Part shown: piece by piece, positions 54,634-64,000 of the stretch
Numbering within the stretch: the stretch's first letter is position 1
How the letters are laid out: every line of letters begins with the position of its first letter
Source of the DNA: Rhyacophila brunnea
Taxonomy: Eukaryota; Arthropoda; Insecta; Trichoptera; Rhyacophilidae
Length of the DNA stretch: 64,000 nt
Direction of reading: 5' to 3'
Assembly: GCA_022495005.1 (NCBI GenBank)
Contig: JAGYXB010000825.1
Span: 5,518,001 to 5,582,000, forward strand
Notes under the pieces: model-generated
Databases searched by the model: none
Told to the model about the DNA's origin: nothing
What the model saw: only the letters and a program-made list of their open reading frames with translations
Made by a program: the position numbers and the translations under genes

Positions 54634-55343
54634 ATATATACCAATTTTAATCAATGATAATTTTATTGATAAAATGATTTAAGGTGTATGATTATTTTTA
54701 ATGAAAAAACTAAAATTTTGAAAAGCTTTAGAGACAAACCTATTATAAAACCATTATACAATAGGTACAAATTGAAAGTACAGTAGCTACAAATATATTT
54801 TTTTTAATTTTACATTTCATCCATTCACTATCACGTTAACTTCTATACAGATAATCACGTTTTACAAGTTAAACAGGATTTGTTTCAAACTGATGGCTAG
54901 CTTGCTTATCTTATCACAGATAAGTATAAAACGGAACGATTAACAACAAAAAAGATAGCAAAGATTCGTATGTTTATACTAAAAAATAATTTCCGATTAG
55001 AATTTGAACGGTTTATGAAATAAGTCAAAAAAACTCCACCTTCTTTCCTAAGTGGAGCACATGGGTCTCCACAAAGTAGAGACAACCTTATCAAGCTCAT
55101 TTATTATGAATGAATTATGATGAAATCACACGTCAAAAAACGAATTATAAAAAACGTCAAAAAATAAAATGTAAATTTTCCAGATGCGTACAGTAAATAG
55201 GGATTCCAACATTATAACTGTCACTGTCTTTATATGATAAGTTATAAGGATTTTATTACCAACATTAATTCCACACTACGAAATCTAGTGGATAAAATGT
55301 TTTGACTGTGTTTTAATTAAGTACATGAATAATACACAATACT
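54634..55343. other. Intergenic, one possible SINE scrap
   Basis: AAGTGGAGCACATGGGTCTC followed by CACAAAGTAGAG (55051-55082) faintly resembles the tail of SINE family 1 on the minus strand. Nothing else is recognised. Confidence 0.3.
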
Positions 55344-55602
55344 TAAGAGCGTACATAAGTGAAACGGCAAATAATTTTCAACAGTATGTGGAACGAAATT
55401 TCGCAGTCGTCGCCCGTCGGCGAGCGATAATCGACCTGTTCGCACGTCAATTTGTTTTGTGATGGCGTCGGAGGAGTATATTCTTAAATCGTTACCCATT
55501 TACTTGAAAAAGAAAACATGTCAATGAATATACCATTATTATTACGAATATAATAATAAACATAACATTAAAATGACGCATGTTGAATTTTTATGACAAA
55601 AT
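55344..55602 (-). repeat. MITE-like repeat family X, copy 5, truncated
   Basis: TTAAGAGCGTACATAAGTGA to CATGTTGAATTTTTATGACA is the reverse complement of family X, lacking its last 100 bp or so. Confidence 0.65.
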
Positions 55603-55732
55603 CCCAAAAATCATGATTCATGACCATAAAGAAATATCAATAAGTCTCCTTGGTATAGAAATAATAAATCATTTGAATGAAAACTATCCCTCAGTTATAG
55701 AATGGCGAAAACAGTTATATTATATATTATAG
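55598..55732 (+). pseudogene. Unidentified coding-like remnant
   Basis: Forty-four codons open to a TAG read KIPKIMIHDHKEISISLLGI and then EIINHLNENYPSVIEWRKQL. The mix of charged and hydrophobic residues looks like real protein and not AT-rich noise. I do not recognise it. It abuts the truncated end of repeat X, so it may be the tail of a decayed transposon gene. Confidence 0.25.
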
Positions 55733-56014
55733 AATGTACCTATATTTGCATATTTAATTTTGATGATTTATTCAACTTGGTTACATATGCTTCTCATTTT
55801 GTTTTAAGATTTATTTTAATATTCCGCCATTTTTTTCACCGACAGCAAAAATGGGGACTGGCACCTACGAGTTTCAATCAGGCTCAGCATTTCCTACAAC
55901 CGGCTGATTATAATATATCTACCTAATCTTATCTATTGCCAGATATTTAGATTAAAAAATATGCACTAATGTTCTCTGGGATATGAGTTATGAAATTTGC
56001 AAAACATTATTTGT

Positions 56015-56116
56015 ATAGTCAGGTTAGGTTTTCATTCTTTTCGCCAAATTCAGCTATGAAAATTGAATTAATGTCCATATTGAATCTAATAAAATTGGAG
56101 ACCGTATAGTATACGG
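56015..56116 (+). repeat. Dispersed repeat shared with 34335-34440
   Basis: The same CAGCTATGAAAATTGAATTA ... GACCGTATAGTATAC block as at 34370-34434. The adjacent hAT used its GTATACGG as target. Confidence 0.7.
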
Positions 56117-56904
56117 CAGTATTTCAAACTTTACCTTACTACGCCTCCCTTTTAAAACAATTTAATCTTGGCACCTCCCCCCCCCCTTTATTTCATTAAA
56201 TATATTTTTACACAAAGTGCTTTTTTCTACTAAACGGGCTCGATATATTATGGATTTCATTGCATCTGATGCAGAAAGTTCCGTTTCCCATAAATATGAT
56301 GTTACGAATGTAGCAGTAGGTACCTACTTTTGCATTGCTTTTCTTGACAAAGTATTATATTATTCTCCAGTTCGATTAAACCAAAATTGAACAAAGGTTT
56401 TTGTTTCCATATAGCCATTTTTATTAGTCAGGAAATACACTACAAATAATTATAAAATAAAATTCTACATGTGAATTATCATCAATCACACACACCATAC
56501 AATCACATCAAATTGTATCACACAAACACATATATTATAAAATACTAATAAAATGCAATCGAAATAGCGCCGCAGGCGACTTTTTTTACTAATAAAACGA
56601 ATTTGTGGTGTGTTATCTCACTTAACTGGTCGATCCACAACGCCGGGCCCCCAGACTGGAGCCCTGTCAGCCCCCCTCTTGAGGGGGCCATGCACAATAG
56701 TATAGAAATGAGGTATAATAAAATTAGTCTCCATATCTTCATACAGGTTTGCAAACAATCTAACTTTTATAGGTATTTTATAGGTATTTATTTATACTTA
56801 TATATTATATACTTCCGTTTTATAAACTATGCACTTGCAAACTGCAAACCTGTGGCTACATTATTGTGTTAAACTTTTCGCGCCCCCCAGTTTGGAAATC
56901 GCTG
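56117..56904. mobile_element. hAT element, perfect TSD, with nested CATGGCCCC fragment
   Basis: The left end is CAGTATTTCAAACTTTACCT, and the right end reversed is CAGCGATTTCCAAACTGGGG. Both flanks are GTATACGG (56109-56116 and 56905-56912). C-runs lie near both ends. No transposase is readable. A CATGGCCCC right half is nested at 56540-56692. Confidence 0.9.
56540..56692 (+). mobile_element. CATGGCCCC element, copy C, right part
   Basis: AAATAGCGCCGCAGGCGACT, then TGTTATCTCACTTAACTGGT and finally GAGGGGGCCATG parallel 15013-15162. The left half is missing. Confidence 0.65.
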
Positions 56905-56912
56905 GTATACGG

Positions 56913-57378
56913 TCATCTCTTTCCGATAAGAAACATCAAGGCAAACTGTGCCACGGTGAAATATTTTACATACACTTTACATATTGTAACCTCTCTAACC
57001 ACATCCATGGCATCTCATCAATTGATGTGACTTCATCACATCAGATTTGTCTAACATCAAGCCCATACGTAAAAGCGGACGTGATAATCTTATTATATTA
57101 TTAATATTGTCTTGCAAAAACGGAACTATCACATAAGGCATACTGACACTTTCTGTTTTGAACGTTTTGCATTGTGTTTCGATTTTTAGTAGTGGTTTGG
57201 CATACCTTAATCGTTATGTAAAATTAGTCAAATGAAACGAAACTGTCAACAAAAGTATATTATTAATATTCTCTCATTCATAACACATTTTGGACAACGC
57301 AAGTTGAAAATTGATTTTCCGCTTGGTGACTGTCAGCCAACTAGAAACCCCATTTGTTTAATGACGCAGCCGTCAAAT
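56913..57378. other. Intergenic, no feature supported
   Basis: No gene or repeat recognised. Confidence 0.35.
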
Positions 57379-57895
57379 TAGGAATCATCATCATCATCAT
57401 CAGCCTGAATCTATCCACTGCTGGATGAAGGCCTCTTCAAGTTGCTTCCACTTCTCTCGGTCCTGTGCATTGCGTTGCCACGTACTTCCGCAGAACTTTA
57501 TCATTTCATCGATCCAGCGGCCTCTAGGTCTACCTTGTGGACGTTTTGTACTTCTTGGATACCACTGGATGACTAGATTTGTCCAACGATTGTCTCTTCT
57601 TCGAGCTGTGTCCAGCCCATCTCCATTTAAGGCTTTTAATAAACTCTATTACATCGCAAACCCTTGTCTGCTTCCTTATCCACTCATTCCTCTTTTTGTC
57701 CTTTCGCGTTATGCCCAGCATGCACCTCTCCATACCACGTTGTGCTACTCTAAGTTTCTGGATCTCTCTTTTACTTAGGGTCCATGTTTCACACGCATAT
57801 GTCATCACGGGAAGCACACACTGGTTGAACACTTTGCGCTTTAGGCACAGTGGAAGGTCACTTTTGAAGACATTATTCAGGCGGCCAAAAGCACT
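57379..57895 (-). pseudogene. RTE-like LINE reverse transcriptase, C-terminal third
   Basis: The minus-strand frame from 57832 reads VLPVMTYACETWTLSKREI, then RVAQRGMERCMLGITRKD, KWRWAGHSSKK and so on to 57530. After a frameshift the C-terminus continues as SRWIDEMIKFC-like and EAFIQQWIDSG to about 57412. A run of GATGATGATGATGATT (minus) is the family's 3' tail, at 57385-57400. A start further up, about 57895, is recognisable by a FGRLNNVFKSD-like segment. The domains for DNA cleavage and reverse transcription are absent. Confidence 0.88.
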
Positions 57896-58163
57896 CTTAG
57901 GAATTAGGAATATCGAAGAAAAATCTGTGTGGTTATGTAGGTAGGCATGTTCTTATTACGCATTCTCAATAATTAGACAGAAATGTGTGCACTCGTCTAT
58001 TAAATATTCCATCATAAATTGTCCGGTGTTCGAATTTAGAACTAAGCTCATCACAGTATAAAAAGTATTACATCGATGTTAAATATGTTGGCATGTGGCG
58101 CCTTCACTCAACGGTTAACTTATACTAGTGGATCTATAGCAAAAAGTACGGACAATAAGTCCC
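57896..58163. other. Intergenic, no feature supported
   Basis: Nothing recognised in this short stretch. Confidence 0.35.
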
Positions 58164-58467
58164 GCGCATCTATTCTATACACAAAACTGCTTTCGGCCGC
58201 TGTCTAGGGTAGGAAAGTATCCAGTATTAGCACTTATTGTAACAATTAGAATAAATTAGTTGTAATTGTTACAATAAGTGCTATGTTTTAACAGCACCTT
58301 TCTTGGCTGTGATCTGTGATAAATTTTAGAGTAAAATACACAGTTTTGACAGTTCAGACGGCTAACTTATTGTAATTGTTACAATACGTGTTAATATTTC
58401 GATACTTTCTTATCCTAGTTAGCTGCCGTAAAGGCCGAATGCAGTCTTGTGTGTAGAATAGATGCGC
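58164..58467. mobile_element. Inverted-repeat element (GCGCATCTATTCTA ends)
   Basis: GCGCATCTATTCTATACACA on the left pairs with TGTAGAATAGATGCGC on the right. The interior shares TAGCACTTATTGTAACAATT and AACAGCACC with the palindrome at 18453-18752, and CAGTTTTGACAGTTCAGACG with 61822 and 63725. It is 304 bp and non-coding. Confidence 0.75.
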
Positions 58468-59427
58468 TGCTTTGGAAAAATTAATACATTATCAACATCA
58501 AGAAAAATAAAATCCTATGACATTAAAAACTTATCAAGTGTTGCTTTTTATGATATACCTAATGCATGCAATGAGACTGCTGTTAATCATAAATATTTGA
58601 TAAAAAAATAACAAAACATCACACATTTGGTTACTAACATTAAATTGTAGTTAGTTTTTGGCGTCGGCACAATAATTATACATTTCACTGTTTACTGTGG
58701 GCTATAACGGAAATAAATGGCCGTATAGTATGCTCCAACTCGGCCTAACCTTCCTTGTTTCGCCCCTGAAAAATACGTTACCTTTTATGCATCGGGTTAT
58801 AGGTAAATCGTTTTACAGTGGCACCATGGGTACGGCAAATGCGGCTTGCAGTTGTAGTGGTATTGTTTGCTAGCATTGAAACAGGTATTGTCGCAAGCAA
58901 TTCAATACACGCGCGAATCGCCTATGGTGCCACTGTAGAATGATTTACCATACGTCCGATTAGGATCGGGTGTGATACAGGGCGGGTTTTATTCAAAATA
59001 TTTTATTACATGTTCGATCTAAAAAGGACATATCAGCAAAAACAAAATGTATTCCGCTTCAGCGACTAATCAAAGGAGAATAGTGTCGCAAATTGCGACA
59101 CACAATAAATACAATAACAATAACAAAACAGGCAGGCGTATTAAAATATACGCGAGGACAAAATATGGTTGGACAACAAACGTCCCACGTCCTCGTCCAG
59201 TTGGTAGCACTGCATCCGCGGCACCGCCTGCATATTATTACGCTGAATGTGTCAATATTTAAGTCAGATACATTAATGATCGGCCAACCTTTGCGAAGAC
59301 ACACCTGTGAGAATTAATAAGTTGATTGCGATTTCACTATCTCGTCGTATCTTTTATAAATGTCAGATATTTGTCAACGATTTCCGATAGGTATCGAATT
59401 TTGACATCAAAACGCAGCAGGTATATT
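58468..59427. other. Intergenic with unassigned overlapping ORFs
   Basis: Three overlapping ORFs (59047-59317, both strands) lie over a moderately GC-rich patch and none shows a motif. An inverted pair, GTAAATCGTTTTACAGTGGC (58803) against GTGCCACTGTAGAATGATTT (58926), frames a 140-bp MITE-like unit. TTTTGGTTGCAG-type words also occur near 20270-20370. Confidence 0.35.
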
Positions 59428-59515
59428 ATATAGACCAGTAGTTCCCAAAGTTGACTGGGCTCCGACCCATCTAACAAAAATTTCCAATCTTGGGACCCAC
59501 CTCTTAGCTGTCTTA

Positions 59516-59945
59516 AGCGTCAATTACATTGAGCTTTTTTACGAGCTGATTATTGGCAAATTTATAATCTGCCTGTAAATTCGCCCAGTGTAATCATCGA
59601 ACAAGCTAATAAGCAGGTTGTAAACACTTCACCGAGAAAAGTTGAAAGCCGGTCAACTTTATAAGCTACACGCCGGCTTGTGGGCGTATCGCGTCTGCGC
59701 AGTAGAGCGTGGTGGTGGAAAAACGAACTACTCATTTTGAAATTTACCTTTTTGACGTTTAATGGAAACATTATTATGGAGCGTAGCAAAAAAACGAACT
59801 ACGTTCCGTCAAAATCGCTCGCTGGCTTGTGGCTTATCAGCGAATGGAAAATTTTGTGTGTAATCATGAAATCGCAGTAGCTGAACCGCCCGCTTTTAAA
59901 TTTGCCAATAATCAGCTCATAAAAAAGCTCAATGTAATTGACGCT
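59516..59945. mobile_element. PIF/Harbinger-like MITE, 430 bp, TTA TSD, nested
   Basis: AGCGTCAATTACATTGAGCT on the left and AGCTCAATGTAATTGACGCT on the right are perfect inverted ends. The arms extend to about 50 bp through GCTGATTATTGGCAAATTTA. Both flanks are TTA (59513-59515 and 59946-59948). ORF 59680-59880 inside shows no transposase motif. Confidence 0.88.
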
Positions 59946-60178
59946 TTAGAGAAAAGAGGGCATAAATATTGGTAATGCTCAGATTCCCTAGTGGCGAGTC
60001 GTGGAACTACTTAATACTGTCTTATTTGTTCTAATTGAAATTAAAAAAATATTTTTTATAAGTGTTACCAATATGAATGAAAGACTGTTCGTGAATGAAA
60101 GACTGTGAAAGACACAACTTAAATAAAAAAAATATTACTTAAATACCTACACCTGCAAGGTTTTTTTACAAAGTTATT

Positions 60179-60600
60179 TCAATGGGAATGATGTATTTGT
60201 TTCTTATTTTTATTCATTACAGTTTTAGCATCAACTTCAACTTTAGTTACTTTTAATCGCAGTGAGTTTGATATATCCAATTTATTTCGGTATTTAGTTT
60301 TAATGTTAACCCTAGCCGAAAATCCGACCTCACATAGATATGAGGCAGTAAAGAGGAGGAGGACTTTCATGCTTCATCGAACAGGCAAGGATAATTATCA
60401 GCAACTGAGAGCCAGAATTTCGTTAACTGTTTACGATTAAAACTATTTTTCAGTGACGTTTCTTCTGATAAATCAATGAGTTCTTCACTTGCTTTTGTTG
60501 ACATACTAGTTGGTAAGTCGTCTTGAAATGGGTTACAAATCCAATGCAACGAATCAAACTTTTTCATCTCTTCCCCAAAACATCTGTAGTGCATTGGCAA
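60179..60600 (-). pseudogene. hAT (ZBED/SCAND3-like) transposase C-terminal region
   Basis: Two abutting minus-strand frames. The first (60367-60600) reads HWICNPFQDDLPTSM, then EELIDLSEETSLKNSF and KLTKFWLSVADNYPCLFDEA. The second (60179-60370) reads LLLFTASYLCEVGFSARVNI and then KYRNKLDISNSLRL. Together these form the hAT segment 'NPF......EELI.L', 'FW.S....YP.L' and the 'TSYLCE.GFS' dimerisation motif. They are joined by a one-base frame shift at about 60368. The N-terminal BED finger and the catalytic core are missing. Confidence 0.88.
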
Positions 60601-60841
60601 TTCAAATTATTATTATTTTATCACAATATTTTCCGTAACTTGAGTTTATTTAAATTTTTAGGAATTATAAAAACTGAATGAAATATCAAATTTATCACTT
60701 CCTATTTTTTTTAATTCATGTATACAGTGGCGAGGGCCCACTCAATATTCGCTCGCGACCCACTGGTGGGTCGCGACCCATAGTTTGGGAAACCATGATA
60801 GACCATTAATTGATACAATATCACAAGTTTTCTTCAAATTT

Positions 60842-61640
60842 ATTTAAATTTCAAATTCAAATTCATTTTTTTTCAAATTTCAGATTTATTTTACATAATT
60901 ATAATGAACATAACAAATTACAAATTCAAAGCGTTCACGACATGATATAAAATAAGTGTCAACAATTTTTAAAATAAAAATACAGAGAGATGTGACTTAA
61001 TAATACAATAAGTAATAAAATAAGAAAATAAATAAAATAAAGCAACAAAAATAAAAGTAGATGGAAGCACACCGGGTGAACTATCGATAGACCCTATCTT
61101 AAAAACTTATAAAACAACGTCCACCTAAATTTACCCTCACGTAAGTGGAATATATCAATATCCGAAGCGATTTCATTAAACATGGTTATCGCTCTCCCAA
61201 TTGGCATCACTAATGGCAGGTTAGTTCTGCACCTTGGGAGAACAAACAACGGATGCCCTCGATTCCTAAGGTAATTATCAGAGACACACAAGCCAACACC
61301 ACCAAGAATGGCAGAGTTTACATATACGCCGAGTATAAGTAAGAAAAAAAATGTAGCTAAATAAAGATCCCTTCTAAATTTTAAGCTACAGTATGTAAGC
61401 ATACCTAAGAGAAAGTCAGTCGGATAGAGCCACGGATAATATCCATACAGCCGAAAGTAAAGGAGTCTCAAAAATTTCTTTTGGACTCTCTCTCTCCACC
61501 ATAAGGCCGTACTGTAACTGATGCGGGACCCAAACGATAGACCCACTCTCAAGTCTGCTTCTTACTAAGGATTTATAGAGAATTTTTAGTACCGTAACAT
61601 CGGAGACCCGGGAAGTACGCAAGAAAAAGCCCAGCATTAT
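60842..61640 (-). pseudogene. Jockey-like LINE reverse transcriptase, C-terminal third
   Basis: The minus frame 61637-61416 reads LGFFLRTSRVSDVTVLKI, then LYKSLVRSRLESGSIVW. The homology then passes into the next frame (61552-61094) with ERVQKKFLRLLYFRLYG, YPTDFLLGMLTYCSLKFRRD, DNYLRNRGHPLFVLPRCRTN and LPLVMPIGRAITMFNEIASD. 'SLVRSRLEY.S.VW' and 'E..Q..FLR' are conserved after the RT domain of Jockey elements. One frameshift near 61500 breaks it. The 3' end lies in an A/T-rich tail at 60842-60900. Relatives with the same 3' end are at 6975 and 16742. Confidence 0.9.
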
Positions 61641-61713
61641 ATTCTTATCTACTTATATTTTGAATAAACGTATTCTAATTCATACTAAACACACTCTTTA
61701 GTTAGAACAACCT

Positions 61714-61893
61714 CAGTGGATTTATTCTATACACAAGGCGGGTAACTGGGCCATCGACGGTAGTTTATCATATTTATGTATTGAGGTATTATAATTGTTA
61801 CAATAAGCTGGCCGTCTAAACTGTCAAAACTATCTATCTCGCTCTAAATGTTAACACAGCCAAGAGAGGGACTGTTAAAACGATGTATCTATA
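61714..61893 (+). repeat. CTATTCTATACACAAG repeat, split by a hAT
   Basis: GGATTTATTCTATACACAAG onward resembles 31727-31800 and then carries TAATTGTTACAATAAG and CTGTCAAAAC words also seen in 58164-58467. It stops at the TSD of the 61902 hAT and appears to continue after it (63704-63789) with TTTGGCAGTTTAGACGGTTA. Confidence 0.6.
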
Positions 61894-61901
61894 GTCTAAG
61901 G

Positions 61902-63695
61902 CAGGGGTTCCCAACCTTTTTGTACTCCAGAGCCCATTCTAAAATATCGGTAGGGTGGCGGGCACCACCTATTTTTAACCGACAAACTCCTTCCATAACT
62001 TTTCATTTTCCCATAATTTATTTTCTTATACTCATAATTTATTAATAAATAATAAATAAAAATGTTTCAAAATAATAAAACTATTATTCAAATTGCATAC
62101 ACACAGAGAAATGTATTTACAAAACGTAAACAAAGTAAACAAAAAACACAAATACAAAGAAAACATTTTATAAAAAAATAGAATATCAATATGTCAATGT
62201 GATCTTTGGCATTGCATATCATTGGCCAGTGCCTCATAATTAGGAGAGTATGACGATAATCATGTTAGCAAACAATCATAAAGATGCTCATCGGTGAGTC
62301 GAGATCTATATCTTGATTTTATTAAGTTCATGTTTGAAAACAATGATTCGCATAAATATGTCGAACCGAAAAATGATTCAATTGTATATGCCGCTTTTTT
62401 CAAAAATGGGAACTTTTCTCTGTCCACTGTATTCCAAAAGTCCTCTGATATTAAGGATTTAGAAATTGCATGTATTCTTCTTGTGACGGTGTTATTTGAT
62501 AACTATAAGTCTTGTATTGCTGAGACAATCTCACGTTTGTTAGAAAATCTACCAAACAAACAATTGGCACCAGTCAAAAATAGTTTTTTAAACAACTCAC
62601 CATCAATGAAAGGTTTCTTCATTTTTGCGAGCATGTGAGAAATTTTGAAAGAAGCAATGGTGGCCTTTTTAGAATTTTCCACATGTCTAGTGAAAACAGT
62701 CTGTTGTGCAGTTAGACTTGATTTTAGTTGATATATTTTTTTATTTCTTACTTCAGATTTAAGTGAATAATTCACATCAAAAGTGGCATGAATTGTCTGA
62801 AAGTGTCGTTCAACATTATGTTTTTTCGGCACTACAATACTACTACCACACAACAAACAGACGCATTTATTTTTCACATTAAAGAAACAATATGATTCCT
62901 CCCAGTCAGTGTTAAAATTATAGGTTCGTTGTCTTTTACTCGTTCCACTCATTTGAGAACTATATAGAAGAAATATCAAAACTCCTAATTCGTGTTTCGT
63001 CAGACGAAGATATCTCCTAGCTAACTGTCGCGACCCGAACGAAGCAGCAATCGCAATCACAATGACAACAACGCGGTTCCAGGCGGGGAATGCTATTTGC
63101 ACATCACTCCTTGTACACGCCGAAAACTCGAATTGAGCCGATGATCGCCGAAGCAATCGGGACGGTACGAGCACGTGACTACTGTCACGTGCTTCGGCGT
63201 TCATCGGCTCAGTTCGTGGCGTTCGTTCACTTCGGGTTTTCTGCGTGTGCTTGCGTGAAAATTCTGTCTCTGTCGAATAGTGGCGGGCACATACGAATCG
63301 TTCCGCGGGCGCCATGGTGCCCGCGGCAGTGACGTCCCGTGGGGGTAGGCAGATTGAGCGTCGCTTGGGGGCGGCAGTTACTTGAAGGGCGGCAAATCGA
63401 GGATAATCATTTGGTATATAGAGAAATAGCTACCTAAATAATAACGAAAATATCTTTCCATTAAAAAAATCAGCTGACTGGTTGGATACAAAATGTATTA
63501 ATTAACATCAAAGATTTAACAGGACTATAATTTTTTGTCGGGTTCGCGATTTTTAGTTGACTTCCGTTGCCCTTCGACGTCCTTGGTGACCAGAAACGAC
63601 ACGCGCAAGGATGATGAAAAATACTGTATAAAAAATGGGGCGGCATTTTGTCTAGGGACGTCACTGGCCCGCGGGCACGGGGTTGGGAACCCCTG
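61902..63695 (-). mobile_element. hAT transposon with both ends and perfect TSD, core deleted
   Basis: The left end CAGGGGTTCCCAACC and the right end GGTTGGGAACCCCTG are perfect 15-bp inverted repeats, flanked by GTCTAAGG (61894-61901 and 63696-63703). At 1,794 bp this is the longest hAT in the window. A palindromic region GAGCACGTGACT..GTCACGTGC lies at 63168-63195 within GAGCCGATGATCG/CGTTCATCGGCTC, and probably contains the promoter and transposase sites. The gene reads on the minus strand. Confidence 0.95.
62260..62952 (-). pseudogene. hAT (GTF2IRD2/ZBED-like) transposase, core deleted, one stop
   Basis: I take the start at the ATG at 62950-62952 (MSGTSKRQRTYNF), not the upstream ATG at 63315, because family members begin just so. 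Residues 10-60 form the BED zinc finger: WEESYCFFNVKNKCVCLLCG with C-x2-C, then HNVERHFQTIH. Next come QQTVFTR, KKATIASFKISHMLAKMKKP and the FGRFSNKREIVSAIQDL helix. A TAG at 62503-62505 interrupts. The same frame then continues through LSNNTVTRRI, an abrupt join near 62455, FWNTVDREKFPFLKKAA, STYLCESLFSNMNLIKSR and ends at TGA 62260-62262. Some 350 codons with the catalytic residues are missing without loss of frame. It could bind its own ends but not cut. Confidence 0.92.
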
Positions 63696-63789
63696 GTCTA
63701 AGGTTAAAACATAGCACTTTTGGCAGTTTAGACGGTTAACTTATTGTAACAATTAACCGCCTTAATACCAACAGTATACAACTTATTGT

Positions 63790-63870
63790 ACGAGTGCATC
63801 CGAGTGCATCTATTCTATACACAAGAGATTGCTTTCGGCCGCTACGGCAGCTATCTAGGGTAAGTTTGTA
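63790..63870 (+). repeat. CTATTCTATACACAAG repeat, left end of a further copy
   Basis: GAGTGCATCTATTCTATACA, CTTTCGGCCGCTACGGCAGC and TATCTAGGGTAAGTTTGTAT correspond to the left end at 58164 (CTTTCGGCCGCTGTCTAGGG). It comes immediately after a GAGTGCATCC duplicate at 63782. The rest runs toward the window edge. Confidence 0.55.
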
Positions 63871-64000
63871 TCGAATTACCATAAGCTCTAATCTGAAAAA
63901 AAATTGAAAAACTCTTCTGTACAATGTTGAAGATTAACGATAGGTAATAATGTAGAATAAGTGATGTAATTTCGATGTTGTCAATGTGGAAACTCTCTCT

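Larger units (their letters stand above)
59436..60797 (-). mobile_element. hAT transposon with nested TTA MITE
   Basis: The left end is CAGTAGTTCCCAAAGTTGAC, and the right end reversed is CATGGTTTCCCAAACTATGG. CGACCCA words are subterminal on both sides. Flanks share ATAGAC with a small offset, so the TSD is imperfect. The coding remnant is on the minus strand near the right end. A 430-bp MITE sits at 59516-59945. Confidence 0.8.

Noticed and set aside
59047..59317. Small Asn/Thr-rich protein gene
   Set aside because: Three overlapping frames on both strands are open, with no motif and no start or splice context to prefer one.
62953..63315. N-terminal extension of the hAT transposase (121 codons)
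   Set aside because: The extension lies in the GC-rich, palindromic subterminal region, has no homology to the family and precedes the canonical MSGTSKRQ start. It is an open frame by chance.

Overview
This is AT-rich, gene-poor eukaryotic DNA from an insect, most likely a hemipteran such as an aphid relative. The lineage call is inference, based on the repeat families, the GTAGGTACCTAC-type words and short TTAGGTTAGG runs. I find no intact host protein gene, no rRNA and no functional tRNA gene. Nearly all of the open reading frames are chance ORFs or decayed transposon genes.

The window is an archive of nested mobile elements. hAT-type DNA transposons dominate. At least a dozen copies still show both terminal inverted repeats and an 8-bp target-site duplication (TSD) that can be read directly. 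Clear cases lie at 4466-5261, 10851-12117, 20476-21459, 25932-26517, 32555-32842, 35132-35615, 40769-41512, 44661-45457, 53925-54625, 56117-56904 and 61902-63695. Several keep pieces of ZBED-type transposase: the N-terminal BED zinc finger, a piece of the middle, or the C-terminal dimerisation segment. All are disabled by stops, frameshifts or internal deletion. Beside them are small non-autonomous families: a foldback hAT family beginning CAGTGGCGAAGGG (about ten copies or fragments), a 306-bp hAT MITE beginning CAGGGAACTCAG (three copies), PIF/Harbinger-like MITEs with TTA duplications, and near-perfect palindromes such as 18453-18752.

Retroelements are 5'-truncated or fragmentary. They include 3' ends of three or four LINE types: RTE-like copies ending in FIQQWID, a Jockey-like family, and others. 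At least two tRNA-derived SINE families are present, and 26839-27077 and 21133-21368 each carry a 12-bp TSD. A Penelope-like GIY-YIG fragment at 37587-37694 is interrupted by a SINE. A hairpin at 10310-10436 resembles the ribozyme-bearing ends of Penelope-like elements.

The layers give a relative chronology. A LINE sits in a hAT MITE at 6073-6634. A hAT sits in a SINE at 10851. A SINE sits in a hAT at 21133. Two MITEs sit in a hAT at 47717-49080. A TTA MITE sits in a hAT at 59516. A hAT sits in a palindromic repeat at 61902.

The best candidates for host function are a possible minus-strand exon at 40249-40428 (60 open codons followed by GTGAGT) and a CpG- and GC-richer patch at 49956-50340 that could be a promoter or first exon. 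Both are tentative.
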